Assembly: GCA_001000065.1 (NCBI GenBank)
Contig: LCGZ01000001.1
Location: forward strand, 62,001 to 126,000
Source of the DNA: a candidate division TM6 bacterium GW2011_GWF2_43_87
GTDB lineage: Bacteria > Babelota > Babeliae > Babelales > Babelaceae
Direction of reading: 5' to 3'
DNA length: 64,000 nt
The notes beneath the pieces are model-generated. The model made no database searches. It was given only the letters and a program-made list of their open reading frames with translations, and had not been told where the DNA came from. Positions 33,027 through 42,176 of this stretch are shown here, piece by piece. Position 1 is the stretch's first letter. Each line of letters starts with the position of its first letter. A program made the translations under genes and the position numbers.

Positions 33027-34832
33027 CTAGAAGGTAACCGACATGTTAAGATACCAGTCGGTATCGTGAGGTACATTCTTACCTGCAAAGACTTGTGCCC
33101 AACCAGCTGCGATTTGACAATCACCAATGCGTGTGAAGAAGTTAACATGAGCTTTATTAGCGGTGCGGTTGGTATAGCGACGTGCAACTGAAGCATCAAT
33201 CTTCTGAGCCGTACGACCAAGAAGATCGGTAGCCGTTGATACACATGGTTGTACGCAATCACAATTCTTGTGATAGAGTTCATATCCAATGGCCATCCCA
33301 CAGCAATCTGACGCATAGAACGAAAGATCTGCATGTCCAACAAAGTAGCCCCACTTGATGTTAGCAGGAATGCATGGACCAATGTTCTTAACCGTTGCAC
33401 CTTGGAATGGAGCGGCAATGTATTCTTTGTGGCGTAGAGCCCATGAGTAGTTACCGTCGATCATGAACTTGACCCAGTCACAGATATCATATCCGCCAGC
33501 CAAACCAATACGCAATTCTGTATGCTTGTTGTTACCTAGAGGTAGTTTTAGAAGACGTTTGCAGCATGCATCGCAGCTGTTTGCACTGGTCGAATTTGGA
33601 CGGCAACAGTTAATATCACGGCAGCAGAGATCTTTACCCGTTGGGCAACGAACTGCAAATTGCAAGTCAGTCCAGAGGCTTTCACAGCAACCCCAGTTGC
33701 GGCCCAAGTAGAACTCAAGGTCTAGATCCCCAACGCCTTTTGAGCGTCCGTTGCACCAGCGAAGGCCTACCTGATCCATCCAGGTCATTGCAGATGCATC
33801 CATATTTTGGATGGCAACTTCGATTGCTCCGCGAATGATTGATGCACCTTGCACAACTTTATTAGCAGAATCAAGCGTTGGCACTACAAATAATTTGCTT
33901 TGAGCAACTGGATCTGTAGCAAGACCACCCGTAAGATAGTTGTTTCCATTAATAAAACTTCCACGAACATCCGTAGCAACACCAGATCCATTTGCACCAA
34001 CAGGTACTATTATTGCCGCTGATTGTGCACCCCATGCAGGAGTAGCCGTCATTGGCATAGTGCTATCGGAACGACCAATAACTGCAATAACTGGTGTTCC
34101 ATTGCCAGCCGCTGCATCAACAACTTGTCCAGCCATAAGCATGGCATTTTGAGTCGCATTGCGATAATCTACCAAGGTTTGATTAGGAATTGCAACTCTA
34201 TTGAGCGCCGTTAAGAAATCCAAGCGACCTGCAAATACCGTATTGGTTACCGCAGGGTTTGTGGTATCTTCTTGCCGTACTTGCCACACATCCTTGAGTG
34301 TTTCCCCTACTAGGTCACTAGCTGCGCAGGTATCAGATACTTCAATATCACGGAATGGCAATTTGGCCCTTAAGCCCAACCGATAGCCGGTATCACACCA
34401 GTCAAAGGTTGATCCCAAATCTGCGGTAAAGATTGCACCGGATTCATTATATTCAAAACGAGGTTTGATGGTTGCAAACGAGATAAAAGGATTATTCCCC
34501 GTATCTGCTGGAGTAACGGTTGCACCCTGGAATATTTCGGCAAGTCTAAAGTTAGCTTTACCAAATAGCAAGTTGACATAAGGCACTTTGCACCGACCAT
34601 TGCATGGCCCGTACGAAGCATCCGCTGCACGATGATATCCAATCGCCCCTGCTACAAAATTCCAATCCCAGCAACAGTCGTCACTCTTTGGGCAATCCCA
34701 GTGGTACTGTACAGGATAGAACATAAAGGGAGTATTCATCCCTGGTAACGGCAGGTCTACTGTACGTGCTGCCATTACCCCTACGGTAAGCAACCCGAGT
34801 ACCGCCGATACTTTCATAAGCGATTTTTTCAT
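33027..34832 (-). CDS. Cysteine-rich outer-membrane beta-barrel (MOMP/porin-like) protein
   Basis: The 601-residue product has a signal peptide (MKKSLMKVSAVLGLLTVGVMA) and ends in a beta-strand with a terminal Phe (DWYLNMSVTF), the BAM recognition pattern of outer-membrane barrels. Alternating hydrophobic strands, aromatic girdles and Asp/Lys-rich turns run through it (VNLLFGKANFRLAEIF; LDLEFYLGRNW; DLSFYASDCCGMAIGYELY). About 26 cysteines are present, many as CC pairs, clustered around the central segment. ATG 34832 has AAAGG 9 bases upstream; another ATG 6 bases earlier is too close to it. The chlamydial major outer-membrane protein is a functional parallel, not a proven homologue. It is probably one of the major surface proteins. 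Confidence 0.7.
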   Translation of the reverse strand: MKKSLMKVSAVLGLLTVGVMAARTVDLPLPGMNTPFMFYPVQYHWDCPKSDDCCWDWNFVAGAIGYHRAADASYGPCNGRCKVPYVNLLFGKANFRLAEIFQGATVTPADTGNNPFISFATIKPRFEYNESGAIFTADLGSTFDWCDTGYRLGLRAKLPFRDIEVSDTCAASDLVGETLKDVWQVRQEDTTNPAVTNTVFAGRLDFLTALNRVAIPNQTLVDYRNATQNAMLMAGQVVDAAAGNGTPVIAVIGRSDSTMPMTATPAWGAQSAAIIVPVGANGSGVATDVRGSFINGNNYLTGGLATDPVAQSKLFVVPTLDSANKVVQGASIIRGAIEVAIQNMDASAMTWMDQVGLRWCNGRSKGVGDLDLEFYLGRNWGCCESLWTDLQFAVRCPTGKDLCCRDINCCRPNSTSANSCDACCKRLLKLPLGNNKHTELRIGLAGGYDICDWVKFMIDGNYSWALRHKEYIAAPFQGATVKNIGPCIPANIKWGYFVGHADLSFYASDCCGMAIGYELYHKNCDCVQPCVSTATDLLGRTAQKIDASVARRYTNRTANKAHVNFFTRIGDCQIAAGWAQVFAGKNVPHDTDWYLNMSVTF

Positions 34833-34910
34833 ATACATCTACCTTTCTTTTTTGGGGGAGCGTCGTATATAACAACGCTCCCTTTATCTCTAGAGTCCTT
34901 ATTAATCAAT

Positions 34911-37900
34911 TTAGGCTACAGAAATACCACCTGCCGTGACACCAACATAAGCCGTTGGAGTACCATCGGTACCAAGAGCCATACCTACAACACCAATCTT
35001 CAAAGATGGTTCAGGATCGCCTTGTGTACCAGAGTATTCCACTACACGGTCTGTGATGTAACGTACGATGGTTGAACCCGTTATATAACCCATAGCGTTA
35101 GTGCCTAGAGTATTTTGCGAGAATTGAGCGCGTTTGGTTACTTGCTCTTCATACGCATTAGCCTTCATAGCCGTGAATGTATTTGCAGGAGTTGCAGGAC
35201 CAACTAACCCACCCTTGCTAGGATCTAGGAGCACATCTTTAGAGGCTAAGATACTGGTGCTGAGATTCGAATTAACAACGCCATCTATAGTTGTAACGGT
35301 TGGATTAATAGGTGTTGCACCACTTACCAATGCCAAGTTACCACCACCAAGCAAGTTCACATCAAGCGAACTGGCTGAAACGTTAAATCCGGTTGAAGCT
35401 GCGCCAATTGCAAGCAACGATGCATTAAGATCATCACCGGTGTAGATTTCATTATGCTGCATGGTGCCTTGTCCAAGAATAAGGCTTATAGTACGTGCAT
35501 TGTAGGTTGGCTGTACAAGCCATGCATTTGGAGCTGCTTGTGGTTTGTAGACAATACCACATCCAAGCCCTAAGAAACCTTGGCTGCCAAGTTGTAACCA
35601 AGCACCAATGCCATCAAGTTGAAGCGTAAAGTCAACCACACCAGCAACCGGTGCAGGACCAGGAGTTACCACGTTAGTTGTGTTACCAATCTGGAGCGAT
35701 CCGCCGTAATTAGCTGAATCACCAAGATTAAAGCGAGCATAGTCAATAAAGGCCCAGGTAATAGCCGTTGTGTACGCAAGTGCTTGCGTGCCACCAATTG
35801 CAGCTCCACCATTTTCGATACCTACGTAGGCATCGCGAGGGAGCCAAACTGAAGCATTTTCTTTCATTAAGATGTTACCAGAACCGTTGAACTTCACACG
35901 CATGTAATCGGTGTCGGTCAATACGGTACCTGGTGCACGTCCTGCTTCAATATAGCGCTCAAACACCATGGATGCATTGTCCGTGAAGATTAAGTCACCA
36001 CCGCCCATGATAAGACGTGATCCTGGTTCAAATACAAGCCGTACATCACCACCAAAGACCAATTGCTGGTTTGAGTTTGTTAAAAGACTCAAATCAAGCA
36101 CACCGTCCCTTTTAACAGTCAATTTTTTTGGTGTTTCTGCAGAAACAATCAACTGATCCGCTGTAAGTGCACCAAAGTCTTGGCCAGGAACAATGTGACA
36201 GACATTATTAATTATAACGTCTTCATTCAAGAATACCTGTGCGCTGCCATTAGGCATCAAGGTTACCCCATTGATACCCAAGACTAAATCAGCAAAAGGA
36301 GAATCCCAATTGCGACCAGCGCTACCAAGTCCAACTTCAGCATCATTTGCCAACACAACAACTGCTGTTGCTGCATCACCAGCTTCTCTATCTCTTAAGA
36401 ACACAAGTTCACGAATCTTGCCACCTTTAACGTTAGGTTCACCGCCCACATAAATGTGTGCAGAATCACCCAAACGAGAATTCTGGAATTGGAACTGCTC
36501 CACAACACCACTGATAATAGGTATGCCTGTGTAATTTGCAGGAACTGCAGCAGTTTGATTACCCATTGCTGGAGTCTGTGGCAATTCGTAAGGGACAAAG
36601 CCTGATGCGCGAGTTACATACTTCCAGTTCAATGTATAATCTGATGCTGTTGCACCGGAAGGAATAATAATGTTATTCAATGCGGTGTTGCTCATCACAA
36701 GTTCCGAGTTGGTGATACCAACGCGAGCATCGAAGAGTACTTGGCTTGCAGGTAGATTAACGACCCCGTTGTGAGAAGTTGCTACCATAGCTGCAACACT
36801 CGCACGTAGATAATTCGTTATAGTTAAATACCCAAAGTTATCTACAAAGATTCCGCCTTGGCCTTCTTCTACACTCATTTTAGGATCGTTAAGCTCTCCA
36901 CCTTGTGTTTCAAAGGAGAAGAAGGTCCCGTCAATGAGCATAGTGCCCGTCGAGTTTGGAGTAAATGGCAAACCCGTTACAGGATCTATGCCCTGAGCTG
37001 CGTTAATCCCCAACGAAATATTCGTACCATGAGCTAGGAAAAGCGTATGGAGCGAATACTGGCCAAGAATAGGACTTGGGAGTGTATTAGTTAACGCTTC
37101 CACAATTTTGTGGTTGTTTGGAGCAACATTCAATGCAAGTTGAATTGTGGATGAAACCGCTTGTGCATTTTCTTGACGCACGTCACAATGCGCATCGCGA
37201 TCAACAATAGTACCCATATCGCACGCTGTTCCGCCTACATTAGAGCCAAGAACAACATTACGACCCGTACCTTCATCTAAGGCATAGCCATTGTAGTAAT
37301 AAACAAAGCGACTGTTATTATTCTGTGGGACAGCTCCAATAATATAGCTTGGAGTTAACGTATCTACACCCGAGAATGCGGCGCTAGTATTAAAGAGATA
37401 CTGAGCATTATGAAGAGCCATGGTTGGACGATTGGTCGAAAGAGCCAATTTGAACGTCTCACCACCAATATAGGTAGGCTCTGACTGGCCTAGAATATTG
37501 TTTTCAAATACGCGATGAATTTCATCGGTATGTTGCAATGATGTTTCGGCAAAATTTATACGGCCGTTTACCATAAAGCATGCTTTACCATACTGAAGAT
37601 AAGCACCATCTAGATCTTTTGCGAAGGTGCGAACTTTGAAGTTCGTTTCAGTGCCTTCAATAAGCACTGATCCGCCCACATTGTCTTCTTGAAGTGAGAG
37701 GACATTCAATGCAGAGGTCGCTTGACCTGAACCCAGAACATTCAAGAATCCTTCTGTATCAAGAACGATGCTTCCATATCCTTGTTCACGAGTAAATTGC
37801 TGTGCTGGAGGAACCAAGAAATCACCAGCAGGATCGCCAGTAAATCCGCAGCTTGTCCTAAAGTAGAACTTAGACAATCCGCGCAATACAAATTGTGGTT

Positions 37901-39044
37901 CATGTGTATCTGCAAAGCCAAAAGTACCATCCGTTATAAGAGCCGATGCATTACGCTCTTTAACTAACGTATTTACCGGAGGAACAACACCGTTGATTTC
38001 AAATTGTTGCAAAATATTCAAAGGAATTATAGGTGCAGGCGAGAAGTTAATCACACCACCAATATAATCAAAATAGGTCTGATCATCCGTGCTGACAAGC
38101 CCGTTAATCCCTACAACAAAGCCGGGCTGTTGACCAACCACGTTAGGGCTAAGCAACCAAGGATTTGCACGAAGCGCAGGATAGACCGTATTGTTATTTA
38201 TAACTTCAAACCCTGACCAAACACCAGCTCCGCCACGGGTAATAACGCGAACTTCGGCGCTAGCACCAGCAAGGGTCGCAAAAGATGTAGGAGTAAAGAG
38301 ATCTGACAAGCTATAAGGAACTGGACTTTCTGCTAGGTAACCCTGAACAGAAACAGAAGCCTGATCTCCAAGCTCTAAAATCAAGCGACCGGTATTAGTC
38401 GTAAGATTTGATGCATCAAAGGCCATGATGGCTGATTGCGTTGTGAAATCTGCAACCGTTGATACAAACCCTAACATACAGTGCGCATCTACATAAACCT
38501 TTGCATCCGCATTGCTATCTTCGCGACGAGCGAAAGTTACAATCTGTGCAGGAGTATGGGTGATTGCATCCATCGACACAAGGAAGTATGTTCCATTCAA
38601 TCCATTTGCATCAAACAAGACGGTTGAACCACCAGCTATATGGAAGTTTACATGCCCATCACCACTTGCTGTGATAAGAAATGGATGGTCCCCTGCGATA
38701 AATTCGAGGTTGCTTGTAAGATCAAAATCAATAGTATGACCATTTTGTGTAACAAGATCGAGAACCACGGGGCCATTAACCTGACCCGCTCCATCATTTG
38801 GAGCTATAGACCAATTACCAGTTGTAGTAACCGTAGTATCCGTTGTTGCAGCCAGAACCGTAATGCGATTCACCAGCGGAGCACCCTGCCCCAGTAAAAC
38901 GTTGCCTGTAATACTAATCACGGGATCATTGGTAACATTTGTAGCAACGACACCATTCCATACTACACCATATGTGGCCTGCCAGGGCATCAACCCTGCA
39001 AGTAGCGAAACCCATAAGGCCCTTATTAGAGCTTGTTGTTTCAT
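34911..39044 (-). CDS. Giant secreted surface protein, 1377 residues
   Basis: The product starts with a signal peptide (MKQQALIRALWVSLLAGLMPWQATYG). It is otherwise rich in Asn, Gly, Thr, Val and Ala with few Lys or Cys. It has many short beta-strand/turn units (VLLGQGAPLVNRITVL; VVLDLVTQNGHTIDF; LIVSAETPKKLTVKRDGVL), typical of beta-helix or adhesin-like surface proteins, but I see no exact repeat, no autotransporter barrel at the C-terminus (ends VGVTAGGISVA) and no known family motif. AAGGATGAG precedes the ATG. It lies 78 bases upstream of the beta-barrel gene on the same strand, so the two may be co-expressed as surface components. It is the longest gene in the window. Confidence 0.7.
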   Translation of the reverse strand: MKQQALIRALWVSLLAGLMPWQATYGVVWNGVVATNVTNDPVISITGNVLLGQGAPLVNRITVLAATTDTTVTTTGNWSIAPNDGAGQVNGPVVLDLVTQNGHTIDFDLTSNLEFIAGDHPFLITASGDGHVNFHIAGGSTVLFDANGLNGTYFLVSMDAITHTPAQIVTFARREDSNADAKVYVDAHCMLGFVSTVADFTTQSAIMAFDASNLTTNTGRLILELGDQASVSVQGYLAESPVPYSLSDLFTPTSFATLAGASAEVRVITRGGAGVWSGFEVINNNTVYPALRANPWLLSPNVVGQQPGFVVGINGLVSTDDQTYFDYIGGVINFSPAPIIPLNILQQFEINGVVPPVNTLVKERNASALITDGTFGFADTHEPQFVLRGLSKFYFRTSCGFTGDPAGDFLVPPAQQFTREQGYGSIVLDTEGFLNVLGSGQATSALNVLSLQEDNVGGSVLIEGTETNFKVRTFAKDLDGAYLQYGKACFMVNGRINFAETSLQHTDEIHRVFENNILGQSEPTYIGGETFKLALSTNRPTMALHNAQYLFNTSAAFSGVDTLTPSYIIGAVPQNNNSRFVYYYNGYALDEGTGRNVVLGSNVGGTACDMGTIVDRDAHCDVRQENAQAVSSTIQLALNVAPNNHKIVEALTNTLPSPILGQYSLHTLFLAHGTNISLGINAAQGIDPVTGLPFTPNSTGTMLIDGTFFSFETQGGELNDPKMSVEEGQGGIFVDNFGYLTITNYLRASVAAMVATSHNGVVNLPASQVLFDARVGITNSELVMSNTALNNIIIPSGATASDYTLNWKYVTRASGFVPYELPQTPAMGNQTAAVPANYTGIPIISGVVEQFQFQNSRLGDSAHIYVGGEPNVKGGKIRELVFLRDREAGDAATAVVVLANDAEVGLGSAGRNWDSPFADLVLGINGVTLMPNGSAQVFLNEDVIINNVCHIVPGQDFGALTADQLIVSAETPKKLTVKRDGVLDLSLLTNSNQQLVFGGDVRLVFEPGSRLIMGGGDLIFTDNASMVFERYIEAGRAPGTVLTDTDYMRVKFNGSGNILMKENASVWLPRDAYVGIENGGAAIGGTQALAYTTAITWAFIDYARFNLGDSANYGGSLQIGNTTNVVTPGPAPVAGVVDFTLQLDGIGAWLQLGSQGFLGLGCGIVYKPQAAPNAWLVQPTYNARTISLILGQGTMQHNEIYTGDDLNASLLAIGAASTGFNVSASSLDVNLLGGGNLALVSGATPINPTVTTIDGVVNSNLSTSILASKDVLLDPSKGGLVGPATPANTFTAMKANAYEEQVTKRAQFSQNTLGTNAMGYITGSTIVRYITDRVVEYSGTQGDPEPSLKIGVVGMALGTDGTPTAYVGVTAGGISVA

Positions 39045-39249
39045 ACACTCATCCTTCTTAAAAATGATACAAACATATCCCGTTAAAAGCGCTTGCTGTG
39101 CTCCTCCAGAAAAGCGACAATTTCAATCATCATTTCAGTTGTTCAGTTCTAGTTAATTCCCACGCGAATGTCAACAGATGTTAAAGAGAATGTAAACCTT
39201 AAGAAAAGATAGCTGTATAAAGCCAACAAAAAACAAAAAATGTTTTAAA

Positions 39250-39430
39250 ATTCACCTCTCGTGAATTTTATGGCAAACGGCCCAGAAATTTTTGTTACAA
39301 AAATTTCTGGGCCAAATTAAAAACCTCTACCCTCACACACAAAACCATCGCCCCAAAAAAACTGGCACCAGGTTCAGGATCTGTGATCCTGACGGGTCGT
39401 AGGGCAGCGCCCTACAAAACCACGACCCTG
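39250..39430. repeat. Intergenic repeat element, copy C
   Basis: It contains a perfect 16-bp hairpin GGCCCAGAAATTTTTG (39279-39294 with 39298-39313), a CAGGTTCAGGATC…GATCCTGACGGGTC segment that matches copies A and B in sequence and hairpin position, and GTAGGGC-agc-GCCCTAC. It ends at the stop codon of the minus-strand potD gene. The rest of the gap up to 39431 and the stretch 39045-39249 hold no gene. Confidence 0.7.
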
Positions 39431-39431
39431 G

Positions 39432-40514
39432 CTATGATTTAACAGAAACCCACAGATCAAAACGTTGTTGCTCGGGAAGAAGATCCCGAATAAAAGAATA
39501 CCCCCTAAAGGCGCTAGGGGAAGAGCGCATGAGTTCCTTCACTCGATCAGATGCATCAACAAAATCGACTACATCTATGCGAGCCGGAAACATAAACATT
39601 TCATTATAGTGATGGATAAAAAACTCTTTTGAGTAGAAAAAGTTTAAAAATTCGTAAACGAGCTCATCTTTTGTGCACCCTGCTGGGAGTGCACAATGCT
39701 CAATCGAGATGATAGCATTTTCTGGCACCAAAAAGTCAATCTGCTTAAAGGCATACAACGCGCGCAAAATTTCGGCCGAATTCATTAAAGCTGCATCTAC
39801 TGAACCTGTCCCCAAAAGATAATCGCCTCGTACATTCGCATAAGCCTCAACCCACGCCCTCTGCTGCTTTAAAAGCGCTTTAATCTCAAGAACCTGTGCC
39901 TCTGTAATACTAGCTACGGGTCCCCAGAGGTACTGAGCCGCAAGAGCTATCGATTCTAGCGGGTCATTAGACATTACTATGCGATAGCCATCTCGCCCCT
40001 GAAACCGAGTAAAAACTAGATCCCAGGAAGACTTTACCTCTTCAATTTTTATTTTTCGCGTATCAAACCCTACACAAAAAACACCCCACTCAAATGGTAA
40101 GGCATAGTCATTAGCAGGATCAAAAGGCAACCCCATTAAAAGCGGGTTTAAATGGTCCATAAAAACGAGCTTAGATTTATCTATCTTTTTCAAAAGCCCT
40201 TCAGCTCGCAATTTGGTTATGGCATAGTCCGACGGCACTATTAGGTCATATTCTTTCCCCTGTGCAGCGCGCAATTTAACCAAAAGCTCTTCGTTAGTTG
40301 TATAAAAATTCATGTAAACTTTGATGCCCGTCTCTTGTTCAAATTTTTTCACAAAGCTACTGTCAAAAGTAGCACTCCATGCAAGTACGGTTATAGAGCG
40401 CTTTTGTGCAAAAACATCAAGCCGTGCCACAAAAAAAACCACCAAGACAACTGCAATCCAGATAAGTACCATGGCCGCACGCACTAGCCGAATCTGTCCC
40501 CGTTCTGTATTCAT
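39432..40514 (-). CDS. potD: Spermidine/putrescine ABC transporter substrate-binding protein
   Basis: PotD binds polyamines in the periplasm and hands them to PotBC. The 360-residue product has an N-terminal signal-anchor (MVLIWIAVVLVVFFVARLDVFA), then the family's strands (ITVLAWSATFDSSFVKKFEQ; YDLIVPSDYAITKLRAEGLL; DYALPFEWGVFCVGFDTRKI) and a C-terminal hinge region. ATG 40514 directly follows the potC stop with one base between, so translation is coupled. It is the last gene of the unit His/Cys-rich membrane protein-potA-potB-potC-potD. Repeat copy C lies directly downstream. The long uncleaved-looking hydrophobic N-terminus may keep it tethered to the membrane rather than free. Confidence 0.92.
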   Translation of the reverse strand: MNTERGQIRLVRAAMVLIWIAVVLVVFFVARLDVFAQKRSITVLAWSATFDSSFVKKFEQETGIKVYMNFYTTNEELLVKLRAAQGKEYDLIVPSDYAITKLRAEGLLKKIDKSKLVFMDHLNPLLMGLPFDPANDYALPFEWGVFCVGFDTRKIKIEEVKSSWDLVFTRFQGRDGYRIVMSNDPLESIALAAQYLWGPVASITEAQVLEIKALLKQQRAWVEAYANVRGDYLLGTGSVDAALMNSAEILRALYAFKQIDFLVPENAIISIEHCALPAGCTKDELVYEFLNFFYSKEFFIHHYNEMFMFPARIDVVDFVDASDRVKELMRSSPSAFRGYSFIRDLLPEQQRFDLWVSVKS

Positions 40515-40515
40515 A

Positions 40516-41304
40516 TTAGAACATCCGTATCTTTGTTTTGAACGATGAATAGACCACAATCAAGAGGCTACAAAAAATAAGAAGAACCGTCGACAATGCA
40601 TTCACCACCGGTGAAACTCCAGTGCGAAGCATTGAAAGAATATAAATAGGTAACGTCTGAAACGAACTACCTGAGCAAAAATAGGCAAACACAAAATCAT
40701 CAAACGAAACTATAAAAACCATAATAGCTGAAGCCATAAGCGTCGGCTGCAAAAGTGGCAAGGTCACCGTTGAAAAAACACGCAGCGGAGTAGCGCCCAA
40801 ATCAAGCGCTGCTTCCGTAAGCCTATAGTCAAGCTCTTCATAACGCGCATGCACCAGAGGAACTACGTACCCAAGCCCCAACACGGTATGTGCAATAATA
40901 AGAGTAGGCATCCCCAAAGGCATGCCTAAGGCGGTAAAAAGCGCCAAAAGCCCAACTGCCAATACGATTTCCGGCAATACTAGATTGGCGTAAAAATGCG
41001 ATAGGATAAAGCGGATACGCCCTCCTTGCATAGCTAGAAAGACAAGAAAAACCCCCATAATCACACTCAAAAAGACCGCAGAGAATGATATTATCAATGA
41101 ATTGGTTAAGGCGTGCCAAATCTCTGTTGAAGAAAAAAGTTCTCGATACCACCGCAAGGTCCATCCCCGCCACGGAGAGGGAAATGGCGCATTGTTAAAA
41201 GAGAAGATTAGAAAAATAACGATAGGCAAAAAGAGAAGAAAGAATGCTCCCACTACCCAGAGTAAATTCCATAACCGAGCACGTTGAGAAAGACGATTTT
41301 TCAT
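40516..41304 (-). CDS. potC: Spermidine/putrescine ABC transporter permease PotC
   Basis: The 262-residue inner-membrane protein has six membrane spans and the binding-protein-dependent permease (EAA) loop: 'EAALDLGATPLRVFSTVTLPLLQP', shown here in part as EAALDLGATPLRVF. The start ILIFSFNNAPFPSPWRGWTL fits PotC (the partner for the second half of the channel). PotBC forms the channel and PotA supplies energy for polyamine uptake. It follows potB after 29 bases and precedes potD by one base. Family length is normal. Confidence 0.93.
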   Translation of the reverse strand: MKNRLSQRARLWNLLWVVGAFFLLFLPIVIFLIFSFNNAPFPSPWRGWTLRWYRELFSSTEIWHALTNSLIISFSAVFLSVIMGVFLVFLAMQGGRIRFILSHFYANLVLPEIVLAVGLLALFTALGMPLGMPTLIIAHTVLGLGYVVPLVHARYEELDYRLTEAALDLGATPLRVFSTVTLPLLQPTLMASAIMVFIVSFDDFVFAYFCSGSSFQTLPIYILSMLRTGVSPVVNALSTVLLIFCSLLIVVYSSFKTKIRMF

Positions 41305-41333
41305 ATCTTTTTACCTAATGAACGCGACCTAAA

Positions 41334-42176
41334 CTAACGTTTACTAACGCTACCCCTACCAATCCGACCCATAACTAGACTAACCAACCCCATCACGGCA
41401 ACCAATACCAGTGATACTAGGATAGTAAACGCCGCACCTGCCGAGGCTGTCTTGGCATGCAAAGTTAAATATGCAACCACACTGCCTACAAACATAACTT
41501 TATCACCCCCAATAAGTTCAGGAATGACAAATTCCCCAAAAGCCGGAACCAACACCAAAAAAAATCCCGATCGAATGCCAGGAAGGCTCAAAGGAACCAC
41601 AATCCGCCACAAAGTCTGCCACCAGGTAGCGCCCAGATCCGAAGATGCCTCATGCAGGCGCACATCAAATTTTTCAAGCGACGTATAAATGGGTAAAACC
41701 ATAAACGGTGTATAACAGTACACCATAACTACAAACACTGCTACGGACGTGTATAAAAAGTGAATAGGCTCATGAATAAGCCCCAATCGCCCTAGAACTG
41801 TATTAATAATTCCATGCCGGTCCATAACAAACATCCAGGCATAAATATGCAACAAAAAGTTTGTCCAAAAAGGTATAAAGAGGAGAAATAAGAGTAGATT
41901 TTTCCACCGCCCAGAACAGAGCGCTATCCAGTAGGCCACAGGAAACGCTATGACAAGACATAACAAAGCAGTGCATAAGCCAAAAATCAGGGAGCGAAGA
42001 ATAACCCCAATATAAACCCCTGTAAAGAAGGGCACAAAATACTCAAAACTTCCATTACGAAAACTAAGAAACAGAATAAAAAAAAGAGGGAGATACACAA
42101 ACAAAACCTGCCACACAATAGCAGGCATCCCAAACAAAAAAGCTATCTGCTCTAAAAAAGTTTTACGTAAGTTCAT
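41334..42176 (-). CDS. potB: Spermidine/putrescine ABC transporter permease PotB
   Basis: A 280-residue, six-span permease with the EAA-type cytoplasmic loop as EASSDLGATWWQTLWRIVVPL and the PotB-like N-terminal region 'LPLFFILFLSFRNGSFE'. It overlaps the potA stop by four bases (ATGA). It pairs with PotC to form the membrane channel of the polyamine importer. The signature residues of the EAA loop (EA…DLGA) are intact. No anomalies seen. Confidence 0.93.
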   Translation of the reverse strand: MNLRKTFLEQIAFLFGMPAIVWQVLFVYLPLFFILFLSFRNGSFEYFVPFFTGVYIGVILRSLIFGLCTALLCLVIAFPVAYWIALCSGRWKNLLLFLLFIPFWTNFLLHIYAWMFVMDRHGIINTVLGRLGLIHEPIHFLYTSVAVFVVMVYCYTPFMVLPIYTSLEKFDVRLHEASSDLGATWWQTLWRIVVPLSLPGIRSGFFLVLVPAFGEFVIPELIGGDKVMFVGSVVAYLTLHAKTASAGAAFTILVSLVLVAVMGLVSLVMGRIGRGSVSKR

